From: Acidiphilium sp. C61
GTDB lineage: Bacteria > Pseudomonadota > Alphaproteobacteria > Acetobacterales > Acetobacteraceae
NCBI RefSeq assembly: GCF_902712915.1
Contig: NZ_CACTIA010000005.1
Span: 868,001-932,000 of the forward strand
DNA length: 64,000 bases
Direction: 5' to 3'
Below, piece by piece: positions 15,892 through 25,228 of this stretch (its first letter is position 1; the number at the start of each line of letters is the position of its first letter). The position numbers were made by a program, and so were the translations under genes. The notes under the pieces are model-generated. The model saw nothing but the letters and a program-made list of their open reading frames with translations. It did no database searches and had not been told where the DNA came from.

Positions 15892-16727
15892 GCGGCCAGC
15901 CAGGCACCGAGCCGGGTAAGAGCAAGACGGTAGAGCGCGAAGACGGCAAGCGAAATCACACTGTCGCAAACCGCGATCACGCTCGCACCCGCATAGTTGA
16001 ATTGCTGCACCGCCTTGCCATAGATCAGCAACGGCAGGGTGATGACATTCTTGGCGCCCATCACCAGCATGATGCCGAATTCATTCAATGTCAGCAGCAG
16101 GCAAAGCCCGCCGCCGGCCAGCAGGGCGGGCAGCAGCGCGGGGATGACAACGCGACGGATCACGCCCGCCGGGGTTTCCCCGAGACTGCTCGCCATTTCG
16201 AGCAAGGCGGGATCGAGCGACTGGAACCCGGCAAGCACAGGGCGCAAGACAAAGGGCGTATAGAATGTCACCTCAGCCAGGACCACACCCCAGAACCCGT
16301 AGAGAAAACTCGCCGCCCGGTGCGGGTTGCCCAGCAGCGGCTCCAGCAGCGCGGTGATCAAGCCGGCGTTTCCGTAGAGAAACGTCAGCGCGAGCGCGAT
16401 GAGAAAGGACGGGAACGAGAGATAGGCATCGACCACCCGGCCGACAGACGCGGCACCGTGGAACGGCGCGAGATTGAGGAGCAACGCCAGAACGAATCCG
16501 AGCAGAAGACACAGGACCGTCGAGGTCAGGGCGATCTGCAACGTGTGGCCAAGGGCGCCGGCAAAGACCGGGGAGGCGATGATCCGCGTTGCCGGCGCGA
16601 GGCTCCATCCTTGCGGCCCCCGGAAGGCGGCGATGATCATCAGCCCGAGCGGATAGAGCAACGTGATGGACAACACGCCGAGAACCGGCGCCAATCGCGC
16701 AACATGAAGCCACCTCACGCCGGACAT
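15888..16727 (-). CDS. phnU: Aminoethylphosphonate-type ABC transporter permease (PhnU-like)
   Basis: About 279 residues, multi-pass membrane permease. The EAA loop is EMASSLGETPAGVIRRVVIPALLPALL. The start at 16727 follows a strong GGAGGAGG and comes 13 bases after the ATPase stop; the frame is open well upstream but that part overlaps the ATPase gene in another frame. It forms the membrane channel with the PhnV-like partner, to which it is coupled by a 4-base overlap. Confidence 0.75.
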   Translation of the reverse strand: MSGVRWLHVARLAPVLGVLSITLLYPLGLMIIAAFRGPQGWSLAPATRIIASPVFAGALGHTLQIALTSTVLCLLLGFVLALLLNLAPFHGAASVGRVVDAYLSFPSFLIALALTFLYGNAGLITALLEPLLGNPHRAASFLYGFWGVVLAEVTFYTPFVLRPVLAGFQSLDPALLEMASSLGETPAGVIRRVVIPALLPALLAGGGLCLLLTLNEFGIMLVMGAKNVITLPLLIYGKAVQQFNYAGASVIAVCDSVISLAVFALYRLALTRLGAWLAA

Positions 16728-16740
16728 CGCCTCCTCCGGT

Positions 16741-17826
16741 TCATGTATCGGCGACCAGGCAGGCCCGGTCGGGGGCGAAACCGACCGTGACATCGGCGCC
16801 GATTGCCGGCGCCTCCCGCCCGGCCGGCAGATCGATCCTGAGAAGATGCGCGCCCGCCACGGCCTGCACGCGCTGGACCGCGCCCATCCACTGCACGCCG
16901 ACGATCCGCGCCGCGATGCGGTTCGAACCGGTTGCGTCGATATCGAGCGCATGCGGCCGCACACAGAGCAGAGGGCGCGCGATCGCATGTCCCGACGCGC
17001 CCATGACCGTCAGGCGTTGCCCCTCGAAACTAACCTCGGCGCTGTCATGCAGGGCGGTTTCGATCCTGATCGGCAGGAGATTCGCCTGTCCGAAAAATTC
17101 GGCGGCGTAGCGATGCTCTGGCGTTTCGTAGAGGCCGCGCAGCGTGCCGGATGCGGCAATGCGCCCGTCGCGCATCAGCGCGATCTGGTGGCCAAGCGCG
17201 ATGGCCTCGCTCTGATCGTGCGTGACATAGACGATGGCCAGTTCCGGCAATCGGGCGTGGAGGCTGCGAAGTTCTTCCAGAAGCCCGGCCCGCAGCGGGG
17301 CATCGAGGGCGGAGAGCGGTTCGTCGAGCAGCAGGACCGGCGGGCGGATCGCCAGCGCGCGGGCAATTGCGACACGCTGCTGCTGGCCGCCCGAAAGTTC
17401 GCGTGGATAACGGCCGATAAAGGCGGACATGCCGACAAGACCGAGACAGTCGGCGACACGCTCGGCGATCTCCCGCTTCGGCAGGCGGCGGGCACTGAGG
17501 CCGAAACCGACATTCGCGGCGACCGTCAGATGGGGAAACAGCGCGTAGTTCTGCACGACCATGCCCAGCCCCCTCGCGTGCGGCGGCAGCGCGGTGACGT
17601 CCCGCCCGGCCAGCAGGATCCGCCCGGATGCCAGGGGAACGAACCCCGCGATCGCGCGCAGGATGGTCGATTTGCCCGAGCCCGAGGGGCCGAGCAGCAC
17701 CCGGATTTCACCCGGCGCGACGGATAGCGAGACGCGATCGAGCGCGACCGCCCCGCGATACCGCACTGTGACGGTATCGAGGGCGATGGCGTCTGTCAGC
17801 GTGTTGGCGGCGTCAGCGTCGCGCAC
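16741..17826 (-). CDS. phnT: Aminoethylphosphonate-type ABC transporter ATP-binding protein (PhnT-like)
   Basis: 361 residues. Walker A is GPSGSGKST, the signature is ELSGGQQQRVAIARALA, Walker B is VLLLDEPLSALDAPLR, and the switch His is in VYVTHDQSEAIAL. A C-terminal TOBE-like domain (about 270-361) fits the spermidine/iron/phosphonate importer subgroup. The start is a GTG at 17826 without a clear ribosome site; the true start may be slightly internal. It lies 63 bases downstream of the binding-protein gene and upstream of two permeases. Confidence 0.78.
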   Translation of the reverse strand: MRDADAANTLTDAIALDTVTVRYRGAVALDRVSLSVAPGEIRVLLGPSGSGKSTILRAIAGFVPLASGRILLAGRDVTALPPHARGLGMVVQNYALFPHLTVAANVGFGLSARRLPKREIAERVADCLGLVGMSAFIGRYPRELSGGQQQRVAIARALAIRPPVLLLDEPLSALDAPLRAGLLEELRSLHARLPELAIVYVTHDQSEAIALGHQIALMRDGRIAASGTLRGLYETPEHRYAAEFFGQANLLPIRIETALHDSAEVSFEGQRLTVMGASGHAIARPLLCVRPHALDIDATGSNRIAARIVGVQWMGAVQRVQAVAGAHLLRIDLPAGREAPAIGADVTVGFAPDRACLVADT

Positions 17827-17889
17827 CGTCGGGTGCCATTCGATGGATCACGTGCGCGGCGGACGCCAAATGACAGATCGCCATCGGCC

Positions 17890-18948
17890 TCAGCTGCCGG
17901 TGACGCGATGCCAGCTTGTGATATTCGCGTCGAGCCCGCCCAGCACCCTGGTCCAGTCCGGCGACCAGACATCGACACCGTGCATGATGCCGGCAAGCGC
18001 TTCCGCCGTCTTGCCGCGCGCCGGAACATCGGTCCGCACCGGGAAGCCGCGGGCGATGTCATAGACGGAATCCTGCGCCTCGCGGCCCAGCAGGAAATCG
18101 ATCAGCCTGCCAGCGGCTGCGGCATGCGGCGCATTCTTCACCAGCGCGATGTCGTAGGGGATCGGCATGGTGATGCGGCGGCCGTCATGCGCCGGGAAGA
18201 AAATGCCGAGATGGGGGTATTGCCGCATCTGGGCGAAATTCATCTGCACATCGCCATTCGCCACGAGGATCTCGCCCTTGTCGACGAGCCCGGCAAGGCG
18301 CCCGGTGGAAGCCGATGGTCCAAGGTTGTTGGCCTGGAGCTTGTGCAGATAGGCAAACCCCTGATCCGCGCCGCCCATCGCCTCGATGATCTCAAGCATC
18401 ACCGCGGTACCGTCGCCGGCCTGGCCAGGGGTTGAATACTGGAGGCGATTTTTCAGGCCCGGCGCGAGCAGCGCGGCGTAGCTTGCCGGCGGCGCCTTGA
18501 GTTCGGCCGTGTTGTAGATCCAGCATGCATAGTTGTTGACCAGCGGGAACCAGAGATCGCGTGCGCTGCGGGTGGAAGCCGGAATGACAGGGAGAGACGA
18601 GGGCTTCATCGGCGCCAGCACGCCGAGAGATGCCGCCTTCTGCATGAAGGGCGGCAGGGTCACCAGCACATCGGCCTGCGGATTGGACCGTTCGGCGAGC
18701 ACACGGTTGACCACCACGCCCGAGCCAGCCTCGACATACCGGACCGCGATGCCGGTCTTTTGCGTGAAGGCGGCGAAGACGGTGTCGAACCAGTTGGGTT
18801 TGCCGTCCTTGAGGCCATCGGCGGAATAGACGGTGACGACACCGCTGGCGCGGGCGGGGCGCGTGGCCGCCACGGTCGCCAGAGCGGCCGAGCCGGCCAG
18901 CGCGGTGCGGCGCGAAACGCCGGTTCGGGTCAGGGTCGGGATCGGCAT
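17890..18948 (-). CDS. phnS: 2-aminoethylphosphonate-binding periplasmic protein (PhnS-like)
   Basis: 352 residues with a signal peptide of twin-arginine style (GVSRRTALAGSAALATVAATRPARA). The mature start VVTVYSADGL and the segments AFTQKTGIAVRYVEAGSGVVVNRVLAE and NPQADVLVTLPPFMQ match the PhnS subgroup of Fe(III)/thiamine-type binding proteins as I remember it. It captures the ligand in the periplasm for the PhnTUV-like membrane complex. GGAG lies just before the ATG. No phosphonate-degrading enzyme (phnW/phnX or C-P lyase) is in the window, so the product is either metabolised by genes elsewhere or the substrate differs. Confidence 0.75.
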   Translation of the reverse strand: MPIPTLTRTGVSRRTALAGSAALATVAATRPARASGVVTVYSADGLKDGKPNWFDTVFAAFTQKTGIAVRYVEAGSGVVVNRVLAERSNPQADVLVTLPPFMQKAASLGVLAPMKPSSLPVIPASTRSARDLWFPLVNNYACWIYNTAELKAPPASYAALLAPGLKNRLQYSTPGQAGDGTAVMLEIIEAMGGADQGFAYLHKLQANNLGPSASTGRLAGLVDKGEILVANGDVQMNFAQMRQYPHLGIFFPAHDGRRITMPIPYDIALVKNAPHAAAAGRLIDFLLGREAQDSVYDIARGFPVRTDVPARGKTAEALAGIMHGVDVWSPDWTRVLGGLDANITSWHRVTGS

Positions 18949-19123
18949 CGGATACTCCGGGTTGCGATTTCACCGGGCGTAGGAGGCATCAACCGGGCAG
19001 CCCCGATCAAGCGCATCCGTGTTATCGTTTCGTGATACCCGAATGCGGCCGGCTATCGGCAGCGCAGACGGAGATACGGGCGGATTGGCGTTTGCCGCGT
19101 CGGGCATGGTAGAGGCGCGATCG

Positions 19124-20335
19124 ATGGGACAGGCTGAAATCATGCGGCGCGGGGCGTCAGATAGCGGACAGGCCGAGTTGTTGTTCGATGTCACCCGGCT
19201 TGCCGGCCGGCTGATCGACGGCAAGCGGCCGACAGGGATAGACCGGGTCAGCCTCGCCTACTTGCGACAATTCGGGACCGGTGCGGCAGCTCTGGTCCGC
19301 CATCGGGGGCGCTGGGTGCAGATCCGCGGCCAGGCGGCGCAGCGCCTGTTCGACGCCCTGTGCGGTGAGACCGAGACGGCGGCGCGATTGGTGCGCACCC
19401 TCGTCGCAACGCATTTTGTCGCCCCGCGCCGGATCAGATCGGGATCGATTCTGTTCAACACCGGCCATAGCGGACTGGACGAGCCAAGCTATGGCGCCAT
19501 GGTCAGGCGCCTGGGGCTACGGCCAATCTACTTCCTCCACGACCTGATCCCGATCACCCACCCCGAATATTGCCGGGCCGGCGAAACTGCCCGCCATGAA
19601 ATCCGGCTTTCCACCATGCTCGCGACCGGGGCTGGACTGGTGGTCAACTCGGAGATGACAGCGCGCGATCTGACCCGCCATGCCGAGGAACGGGGCATGG
19701 AGTTGCCACCGCTCGTTGTCGCGCCGCTTGGAACCGAACCCCTGCCCCTGCCCGCGGCAAGGATGCGGGAGGAGGCTCCCTATTTCGTGATGCTGGGGAC
19801 CATCGAGCCACGCAAGAATCATCTCGCCATGCTGCATCTGTGGCGCCGGATGCTGGAGACGAACCGCGCCGAAACGGTTCCCTCGCTCATCATCATCGGC
19901 CAGCGCGGCTGGGAGTGCGAGCAGGTGATCGACCTGCTGGAGCGCTGCGTTGTGCTGCGCGGCAAGGTCCGGGAGCTGAACGGGTGCGATGACGACACGC
20001 TGGCCGCGTGGCTCGCCGGGGCGCGGGCATTGCTGTTTCCCTCTTTCGTCGAGGGATTCGGCATGCCGCTGGCCGAAGCCCTCGCCCTTGGGGTTCCGGC
20101 GATCGCGAGCGACCTGCCGGTGTTCCGCGAGGTGGCCGGCGATATTCCGGACTATCTCGACCCGCTGGACGGTCCGGCCTGGCAACGCCGCATCCTCGAT
20201 TACGCCATGCCCGGGAGCGTGGCGCGGGACGCGCAGATGACGCGGCTACGCCATTATGCAGCTCCCGGCTGGGCCGAGCATTTCCGGATCGTCGGCGATT
20301 TTCTTGCCCAACTCGATCGCGGACTTGCGGCATGA
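19124..20335 (+). CDS. Family-4-type glycosyltransferase, first gene of the capsule locus
   Basis: About 403 residues. Features of retaining GT4 enzymes are visible: a PTGIDRVSLAYLRQF donor-side helix near the N-terminus, FLHDLIPITHPEY, VNSEMTARDL, the hinge LGTIEPRKNH, and the acid-base/donor motif FPSFVEGFGMPLAEALALGVPAIAS. It transfers a sugar from an NDP donor to a growing surface glycan, acting at the cytoplasmic face. The ATG at 19124 has GAGG 8 bases upstream; the frame is open from a GTG at 19019. The stop overlaps the next gene's start (ATGA). The specific sugar cannot be read. Confidence 0.82.
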   Translation: MGQAEIMRRGASDSGQAELLFDVTRLAGRLIDGKRPTGIDRVSLAYLRQFGTGAAALVRHRGRWVQIRGQAAQRLFDALCGETETAARLVRTLVATHFVAPRRIRSGSILFNTGHSGLDEPSYGAMVRRLGLRPIYFLHDLIPITHPEYCRAGETARHEIRLSTMLATGAGLVVNSEMTARDLTRHAEERGMELPPLVVAPLGTEPLPLPAARMREEAPYFVMLGTIEPRKNHLAMLHLWRRMLETNRAETVPSLIIIGQRGWECEQVIDLLERCVVLRGKVRELNGCDDDTLAAWLAGARALLFPSFVEGFGMPLAEALALGVPAIASDLPVFREVAGDIPDYLDPLDGPAWQRRILDYAMPGSVARDAQMTRLRHYAAPGWAEHFRIVGDFLAQLDRGLAA

Positions 20336-21414
20336 ACGAGCCGCCCGGCCCCTTGCCCACGCCCATGCCCACGCCCTTGGCCATGCCCCTGGCCGATTGG
20401 CCGGAGATTGTTACCGTCCATGGCTTTCCACGATGGAAATGGCGGTATGTGCGTCGCTGCCTGCCGGGCCGGCAGCTGAGATTCGTTGGCGCCTGTGCCA
20501 GGGCGCCCGATTCAGGCGGCGTGCTGCTCTGGGGCATGACGCCGGCGCCGGCGGGGATGCGGGCGGATCTGCCGGTCGCACGCCTGGAGGATGGGTTCCT
20601 GCGGTCGGTCGGGCTTGGTGCCGAACTGACGAGGCCGCTCTCCTGGGTGATCGACCGGCACGGCCTTTATTACGATTCGTCCCGGCCATCCGGTCTCGAA
20701 CTATTGCTCGAGACCTGCCCCATGTCCGAGGCGCTGCGGGCGCGGGCCGCAGCGCTGCGACACACGGTGCTTCGGGCAGGGCTGACGAAATACAATCTCG
20801 CCGGACCGCAATGGCGACGGCCCCCGGGCGGGCGGGACGTGGTTCTGGTGCCCGGGCAGGTGGAAAGCGACGCGTCCCTCGCGTTCGGCGCGCCGGGCTT
20901 GAGGTCGAATATCGGGCTCTTGCAAGCCGTGCGTGCCGCGAAGCCGGAGGCGTATCTCGTCTACAAGCCTCACCCCGACGTCGTCGCCCGCCTGCGCCGC
21001 GCCGGCGCCGAGGAGGCCCGCGCCGCCGATATCGCCGACGAGGTGATTACCGACGCCCCGATGCACAGCGTGCTGGATTCGGTGGACGAGGTTCATGTGA
21101 TGACCTCCCTCGCCGGCTTCGAGGCATTGCTGCGCGGCCGGCGGGTGGTTTGCCATGGCCAGCCCTTCTATGCCGGCTGGGGGCTGACGGAAGACAGGCT
21201 GCCGATCGCGCGCCGGACGCGCCGGCTCAGCCTCGATGAACTCGTGGCCGGCGCTCTGATCCTCTATCCCGTCTATATCGGTGCCACGTCGCCGATCGCG
21301 CCGGAAGACGCACTGGCCGAACTTGCCTCCTGGAAGGCGCGCGATGCCGGGACAGCTCGGCCGTTTCAGGAGATCTATCGCATCTTGCTGCGTCTCTTCA
21401 TCGGGGTGCGATAG
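20332..21414 (+). CDS. kpsC: KpsC-like beta-Kdo transferase, single-module form
   Basis: 360 residues. It carries the capsule Kdo-transferase motifs: a VHGFPRWKWRYVRR start, LARLEDGFLRSVGLG-type segment (VARLEDGFLRSVGLGAEL), YYDSSRPSGLE, VPGQVESDAS, VYKPHPDVVARLR and VHVMTSLAGFEALLRGRRV. KpsC enzymes build the short poly-Kdo linker between lipid anchor and capsule. E. coli KpsC has two such modules in about 675 residues; this protein has one. It starts at the ATG overlapping the preceding glycosyltransferase stop. The TAG stop is embedded in a palindromic repeat (21413 on). The partner KpsS-like gene is at 23778. Confidence 0.82.
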   Translation: MNEPPGPLPTPMPTPLAMPLADWPEIVTVHGFPRWKWRYVRRCLPGRQLRFVGACARAPDSGGVLLWGMTPAPAGMRADLPVARLEDGFLRSVGLGAELTRPLSWVIDRHGLYYDSSRPSGLELLLETCPMSEALRARAAALRHTVLRAGLTKYNLAGPQWRRPPGGRDVVLVPGQVESDASLAFGAPGLRSNIGLLQAVRAAKPEAYLVYKPHPDVVARLRRAGAEEARAADIADEVITDAPMHSVLDSVDEVHVMTSLAGFEALLRGRRVVCHGQPFYAGWGLTEDRLPIARRTRRLSLDELVAGALILYPVYIGATSPIAPEDALAELASWKARDAGTARPFQEIYRILLRLFIGVR

Positions 21415-21514
21415 AGCGCTTTCCGAACCTTTCGGATCGGATGTGGTGCTCTATCGTATTGGTAAGCCGAGTATCTTTATCCGATCATATGACTCCATCT
21501 GGTCGGATGATGCC
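21413..21514. repeat. Two palindromic intergenic repeats overlapping the kpsC stop
   Basis: First copy 21413-21452: AGAGCGCT...GGTGCTCT ends with TTTCGGATCGGAT arms; its opening bases include the last two bases of the kpsC TAG. Second copy about 21471-21514: TATCCGATCATATG / CATCTGGTCGGAT arms. Same family as the 7.8-kb cluster. The rest of the gap to 21628 holds no gene. Confidence 0.72.
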
Positions 21515-21628
21515 AAGCCACCGCCGACGAGACAGATCTGAATCGCCGGGCGGAGCGTTCACCTCTTTATTGCGGCCGGCAAACGTGACAAAGAATTACG
21601 AGGCGGTAGTACTCATGATGGAGCGGGC

Positions 21629-22786
21629 GTGGCGAACCGGCGGTTAAGGGCAGAAATCTACCAACGGATCGCAGATGTTCCTGGTCAAATCTGGGATGAG
21701 CTCATTGCCGGCTCACATGAAACGTTAAGCCGCGATTTCTGGAACGTACTCGAAGCTTCAAATCTTAACGATTTTGTATATCGGTATGTGCTGTTCTTCG
21801 ACGAGCAGGGGCGCGCCGCAGGGCTGAGCAGTTTTTATAACGTCACCACCGATATCGCGATCTTCGCAACCGGGGTGCTGCGCAGGCTGCTGGACGGAAT
21901 ACGCCGGATATTTCCGAATTTCCTGAAGCTGCGCATGCTCGAATGCGGCACGCCCATCACCATCACCAGCCCGCCTTTCGTGCGCCGCGCCGACATCGAC
22001 GATGCGGACATCGTCGCCGCCCTACACGAGGTGCTGATGCGGGTGGCGCGGCAGGAAGGGCAGCTGTTCATCGTCGTCCGTGATTTCGAGCCGGAAAGCT
22101 TTGCCCTGGAAACCGATTTCCGCCGGCACGGCTATCACTGGATCGGCAGCCTGCCCAATACCTATATCGAAAATACATGGAATAGCCCGGACGCCTATCT
22201 CGGCGCGATGCGGAGCTATTTCCGCAGCAAGCTGAAAAAGCACCTGCGCCGGAACGTCGAGGCCGGCGTGACCCATCTTCTGGTCGAGGATTTCGACGAG
22301 CTTGCCACCACGCTGCATCAACAATGGATGGTGGTTCACGAAAACGCGAAGGAATTCCAGCGCGAGGTGCTGACGCCGGCTTTCTATCGCCAGTTTGCGC
22401 GCATCATGGGCTCCCGCTCGAAGGTATTGCTGTTCTATCGGCATGGCGAGCTGACCGGCCACGCCCTGCTGATGGTGGATGGCGACATGCTGCGCTGGCT
22501 CTATGTCGGCCGCGACATTGCCGCAAACGACAATCTTTATCTGTATATCGCGCAGAAAGTGGTCGAGACGGCGATCGATCTCGGCGTCCGGCGACTCGAA
22601 ATGGGGCTGACCACCTACCCGATCAAGCAGGATCTCGGCGCGGAGGTCATACCGATCCGGGTTGCGGTGCGGGCGCGCTGGGGACTCATCAACCCGTTCG
22701 TCGGGCTTGGCTACAATCTGCTGAACGAAGTGCCCGCGCCCGCGCCCAGGGAGATTTTCAAGACCGCCACGGGCGCGGCGGCATGA
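21629..22786 (+). CDS. GNAT/FemAB-like N-acyltransferase of the capsule locus
   Basis: 385 residues with the look of the GNAT-fold acetyltransferase family found in cellulose and exopolysaccharide clusters: a central RSKLKKHLRRNVEAGVTH segment (acyl-donor side) and VLLFYRHGELTGHALLMVDGDMLRWLYVGRD, followed by LYLYIAQKVVETAIDLGVRRLEMG. The likely role is N- or O-acylation of an amino sugar or of the amino-lipid made by the polyketide synthase pair; this is inference. The start is a GTG at 21629 with GGAG 7 bases upstream. It overlaps the next gene by 4 bases (ATGA). Confidence 0.62.
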   Translation: MANRRLRAEIYQRIADVPGQIWDELIAGSHETLSRDFWNVLEASNLNDFVYRYVLFFDEQGRAAGLSSFYNVTTDIAIFATGVLRRLLDGIRRIFPNFLKLRMLECGTPITITSPPFVRRADIDDADIVAALHEVLMRVARQEGQLFIVVRDFEPESFALETDFRRHGYHWIGSLPNTYIENTWNSPDAYLGAMRSYFRSKLKKHLRRNVEAGVTHLLVEDFDELATTLHQQWMVVHENAKEFQREVLTPAFYRQFARIMGSRSKVLLFYRHGELTGHALLMVDGDMLRWLYVGRDIAANDNLYLYIAQKVVETAIDLGVRRLEMGLTTYPIKQDLGAEVIPIRVAVRARWGLINPFVGLGYNLLNEVPAPAPREIFKTATGAAA

Positions 22787-23781
22787 GCATCGCCGAACCC
22801 GTTCTGGTCACCGGCGCTACCGGGTTCATCGGCGGTCATCTGGCCGCACGGCTTCGCAGCATGGGCGCGCGGCCCCGGTTGCTTGTGCGCGATCCATCCG
22901 GATTGCGGAGCGATCTTCGCGATTCGGCGGACATCATCACCGGCGACATGGCCGCCTCGGGCCGGCTCAGGCAGGCCGTGCGCGGTGCCGGGACGATCTT
23001 TCATTGCGCCGCCAACGTGAACACCTGGGATCGCTGGCCGGCCTATGCGGCGGCGAATATCGCCGGCATCAGCAACCTGCTCGACGCCATTGCCGCCGAA
23101 CGGGCAACTCCGGCGCGGCTTGTGCATCTGTCATCGGTGGATGTGTATGGATTTCCCAGCGAGGCCGCGACGGAGGGGGCCCCTGCAACCGGCGGCGCCT
23201 TCCTGTATGGCCGCAGCAAAGCCGCCGGTGAGGCGGTGCTGCGCGAAAAGGCGGCGAGGCTCGGCGTGCCGACAGTGATCCTGCGGCCGACCAATGTGAT
23301 CGGGCCGGGAAGCCAGTTCATCCGCCGGATCGGTGACGAACTCCGGCGCGGGCTGATGCTGACCATCGATGGCGGCAGGGCGGATTGCGGTTTTCTTTAC
23401 ATCCAGAACCTGATCGACTGCGTGATCTGGGCGGCGATGGCGCCCGCGACGATCGGCAGGTGCTTCAATGTCCGCGATCCGGCATCGATCGGCTGGGACC
23501 GGTTCGTGCGGGATCTCCGCGCGGGGATCGAGGGGCGCGGGATCGTCATCAACCTGCCGTTTCACCTGGCCGATGCCGCTGCCATGCTCGCCGAACTGCC
23601 ATGGCGCGCCCGCCTGCTCGGTGGCGAACCCCTCCTCCACCGCCTGCTGGTGCGGATTTTCGGCCGCACCTGCGGGCACGATATTTCAGCGCTGCGAGAC
23701 GCCGGCGCCCCTCTAGGAGGGGTCGGCTACGAAGAGGCGATGCGGCACTCGATCGGCTGGTACAGGGAGATAGCGGCATGA
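22783..23781 (+). CDS. Extended SDR, NAD(P)-dependent epimerase/reductase
   Basis: 332 residues. The cofactor motif VLVTGATGFIGGHLA is at the N-terminus and the catalytic Tyr-x3-Lys is in LYGRSKAAGEAVL, preceded by the Ser in LVHLSSVDVYG. Extended SDRs act on nucleotide sugars or on lipid beta-hydroxy/keto groups. Placed between an acyltransferase and KpsS, and in a locus with a polyketide synthase plus alpha-oxoamine synthase, it could reduce the amino-ketone product (compare RkpH, an SDR in the rhizobial rkp capsule locus) or modify a sugar. It overlaps both neighbours by 4 bases. Confidence 0.75.
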   Translation: MSIAEPVLVTGATGFIGGHLAARLRSMGARPRLLVRDPSGLRSDLRDSADIITGDMAASGRLRQAVRGAGTIFHCAANVNTWDRWPAYAAANIAGISNLLDAIAAERATPARLVHLSSVDVYGFPSEAATEGAPATGGAFLYGRSKAAGEAVLREKAARLGVPTVILRPTNVIGPGSQFIRRIGDELRRGLMLTIDGGRADCGFLYIQNLIDCVIWAAMAPATIGRCFNVRDPASIGWDRFVRDLRAGIEGRGIVINLPFHLADAAAMLAELPWRARLLGGEPLLHRLLVRIFGRTCGHDISALRDAGAPLGGVGYEEAMRHSIGWYREIAA

Positions 23782-25073
23782 CGGAGACAGGCCGCCACGT
23801 CGTTTTCCTCCAGGGCATGCCCTGCGCCTTTTTTAAGGATGTTGCCACCCGTCTGCGCGAAGCGGGGCTGCGCACGACGCGGATCAATCTCTGCACCGGC
23901 GATGCGCTGTTCTGGCGCGGTCCCGATGCGGTGAATTACCGGGGAACATACAAGAACTGGCCAGACTTCATCGCCGGCTTTTTCGAGCGCGAGAGGGTTA
24001 CCGATCTCGTCCTGCTCGGCGAACAGCGATATTATCATCGCGAGGCCGTCGAGGCGGCGAAAGCGCGCAGCATTACCGTGACGGTCACCGATTTCGGCTA
24101 TCTCCGGCCGGACTGGATCACCTTCGAACGCGACGGCATGAGCGGCGGGTCTCACTTTCCACGCGACCCGGCTGCAATCCGGCGCCTGGCGAAAGGCCTG
24201 CCGGAGCCGGACTGGACGGCGCAGTATGCCGATGGCGGCGTCCGCATGGCCTGCGGCGATCTTCTGCATAATTTCGCCAACGTGCTGCTGGGGTGGCTCT
24301 ACCCGTTCTACCGGCGGAGCGACCGGCGGCCGCATACGCTTCTTTATACCGCTTCCTGCGCGGTTCGGCTCTACGCCAACAGGCGGTTGCGCGAGGCGGC
24401 GGAACTGTTCGTGAAAGACATCTCGACCTCGGGGGCGCGGTATTATGTTTTTCCGCTGCAACTGAATTTCGATTTCCAGATCATCGCCTATTCGGATTTC
24501 GACGGCGTCGGGGATGCAATCCGCATGGTGCTGGCATCCTTCGCCCGGCACGCGCCGGAAGACGCCCAGCTGGTTCTCAAGGAACACCCATGGGATCCGG
24601 CCCTGGTGCAATGGCAGACATTGATGAGCGAGATCGCCGCCACGCTCGGCATCTCCGGGCGCGTTCACTACCTCCGAGGTGGCAATCTCGATGATCTGAT
24701 CCGCGGTGCCAGCGGGGTCGTGACCGTTAACAGCACGTCAGGCATTCGCGCGCTGCAGCTTGGCCGCCCTCTCAAGGTGCTGGGGCAGGCCGTTTTCGAT
24801 ATTCCCGGGATCAGTTTCCAGGGCACGCTCGATGCGTTCTGGTCGGATGGCACCATCCCGGATGCCGAATTGGTGCGTGATTTTCTGCTCGCATTGTCTC
24901 ACACGGTGCAAATTCGCGGAACATTTTTTGGAAAGGCCGGCTTGACCGCAGCCGTCAACAGCGCCGCCTGGCGATTGGTGAATAATCGCGTTGGTGAACT
25001 CGAAATCGAGGGCCGTAAACTGACGCCACATGAACACCCGGCGCTCATGGTGCCGCAGCACGACGCGATTTAG
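23778..25073 (+). CDS. kpsS: KpsS-like capsule Kdo transferase
   Basis: 431 residues. The start resembles KpsS (HVVFLQGMPCAFFKDVATRLREAG), with characteristic middle and C-terminal motifs: LLGEQRYYHREAVEAA, FEDGFLR-equivalent TVTDFGYLRPDWITFERDGM, PLQLNFDFQI, LVLKEHPWDP and VVTVNSTSGIRALQLG. KpsS adds the first beta-Kdo to the lipid acceptor; KpsC extends it. Coupled by ATGA to the SDR. The TAG stop is immediately followed by a degenerate palindromic repeat (25072). Together with the KpsC-like gene it marks this as an ABC-transporter-dependent capsule locus. Confidence 0.85.
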   Translation: MTETGRHVVFLQGMPCAFFKDVATRLREAGLRTTRINLCTGDALFWRGPDAVNYRGTYKNWPDFIAGFFERERVTDLVLLGEQRYYHREAVEAAKARSITVTVTDFGYLRPDWITFERDGMSGGSHFPRDPAAIRRLAKGLPEPDWTAQYADGGVRMACGDLLHNFANVLLGWLYPFYRRSDRRPHTLLYTASCAVRLYANRRLREAAELFVKDISTSGARYYVFPLQLNFDFQIIAYSDFDGVGDAIRMVLASFARHAPEDAQLVLKEHPWDPALVQWQTLMSEIAATLGISGRVHYLRGGNLDDLIRGASGVVTVNSTSGIRALQLGRPLKVLGQAVFDIPGISFQGTLDAFWSDGTIPDAELVRDFLLALSHTVQIRGTFFGKAGLTAAVNSAAWRLVNNRVGELEIEGRKLTPHEHPALMVPQHDAI

Positions 25074-25118
25074 AACATCATCCCGTCAGATGGCGTCATC
25101 TGAACGGACAAGGATGCT
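25072..25118. repeat. Degenerate palindromic intergenic repeat after kpsS
   Basis: AGAACATCATCCCGTCAGATG / CATCTGAACGGACAAGGATGCT is an imperfect member of the same palindrome family and overlaps the kpsS stop codon. An AATGCTCTA remnant follows at about 25128-25136. Confidence 0.6.
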
Positions 25119-25228
25119 GTATTTATCAATGCTCTAGGCCAGGACCTGGGCGTTAATTCCTCTATCCACGGCTCCACCGCGCAAATGCTGCGAGGCCGCA
25201 GAACGGTCGGGCCGGATGCAAGCGGCGG

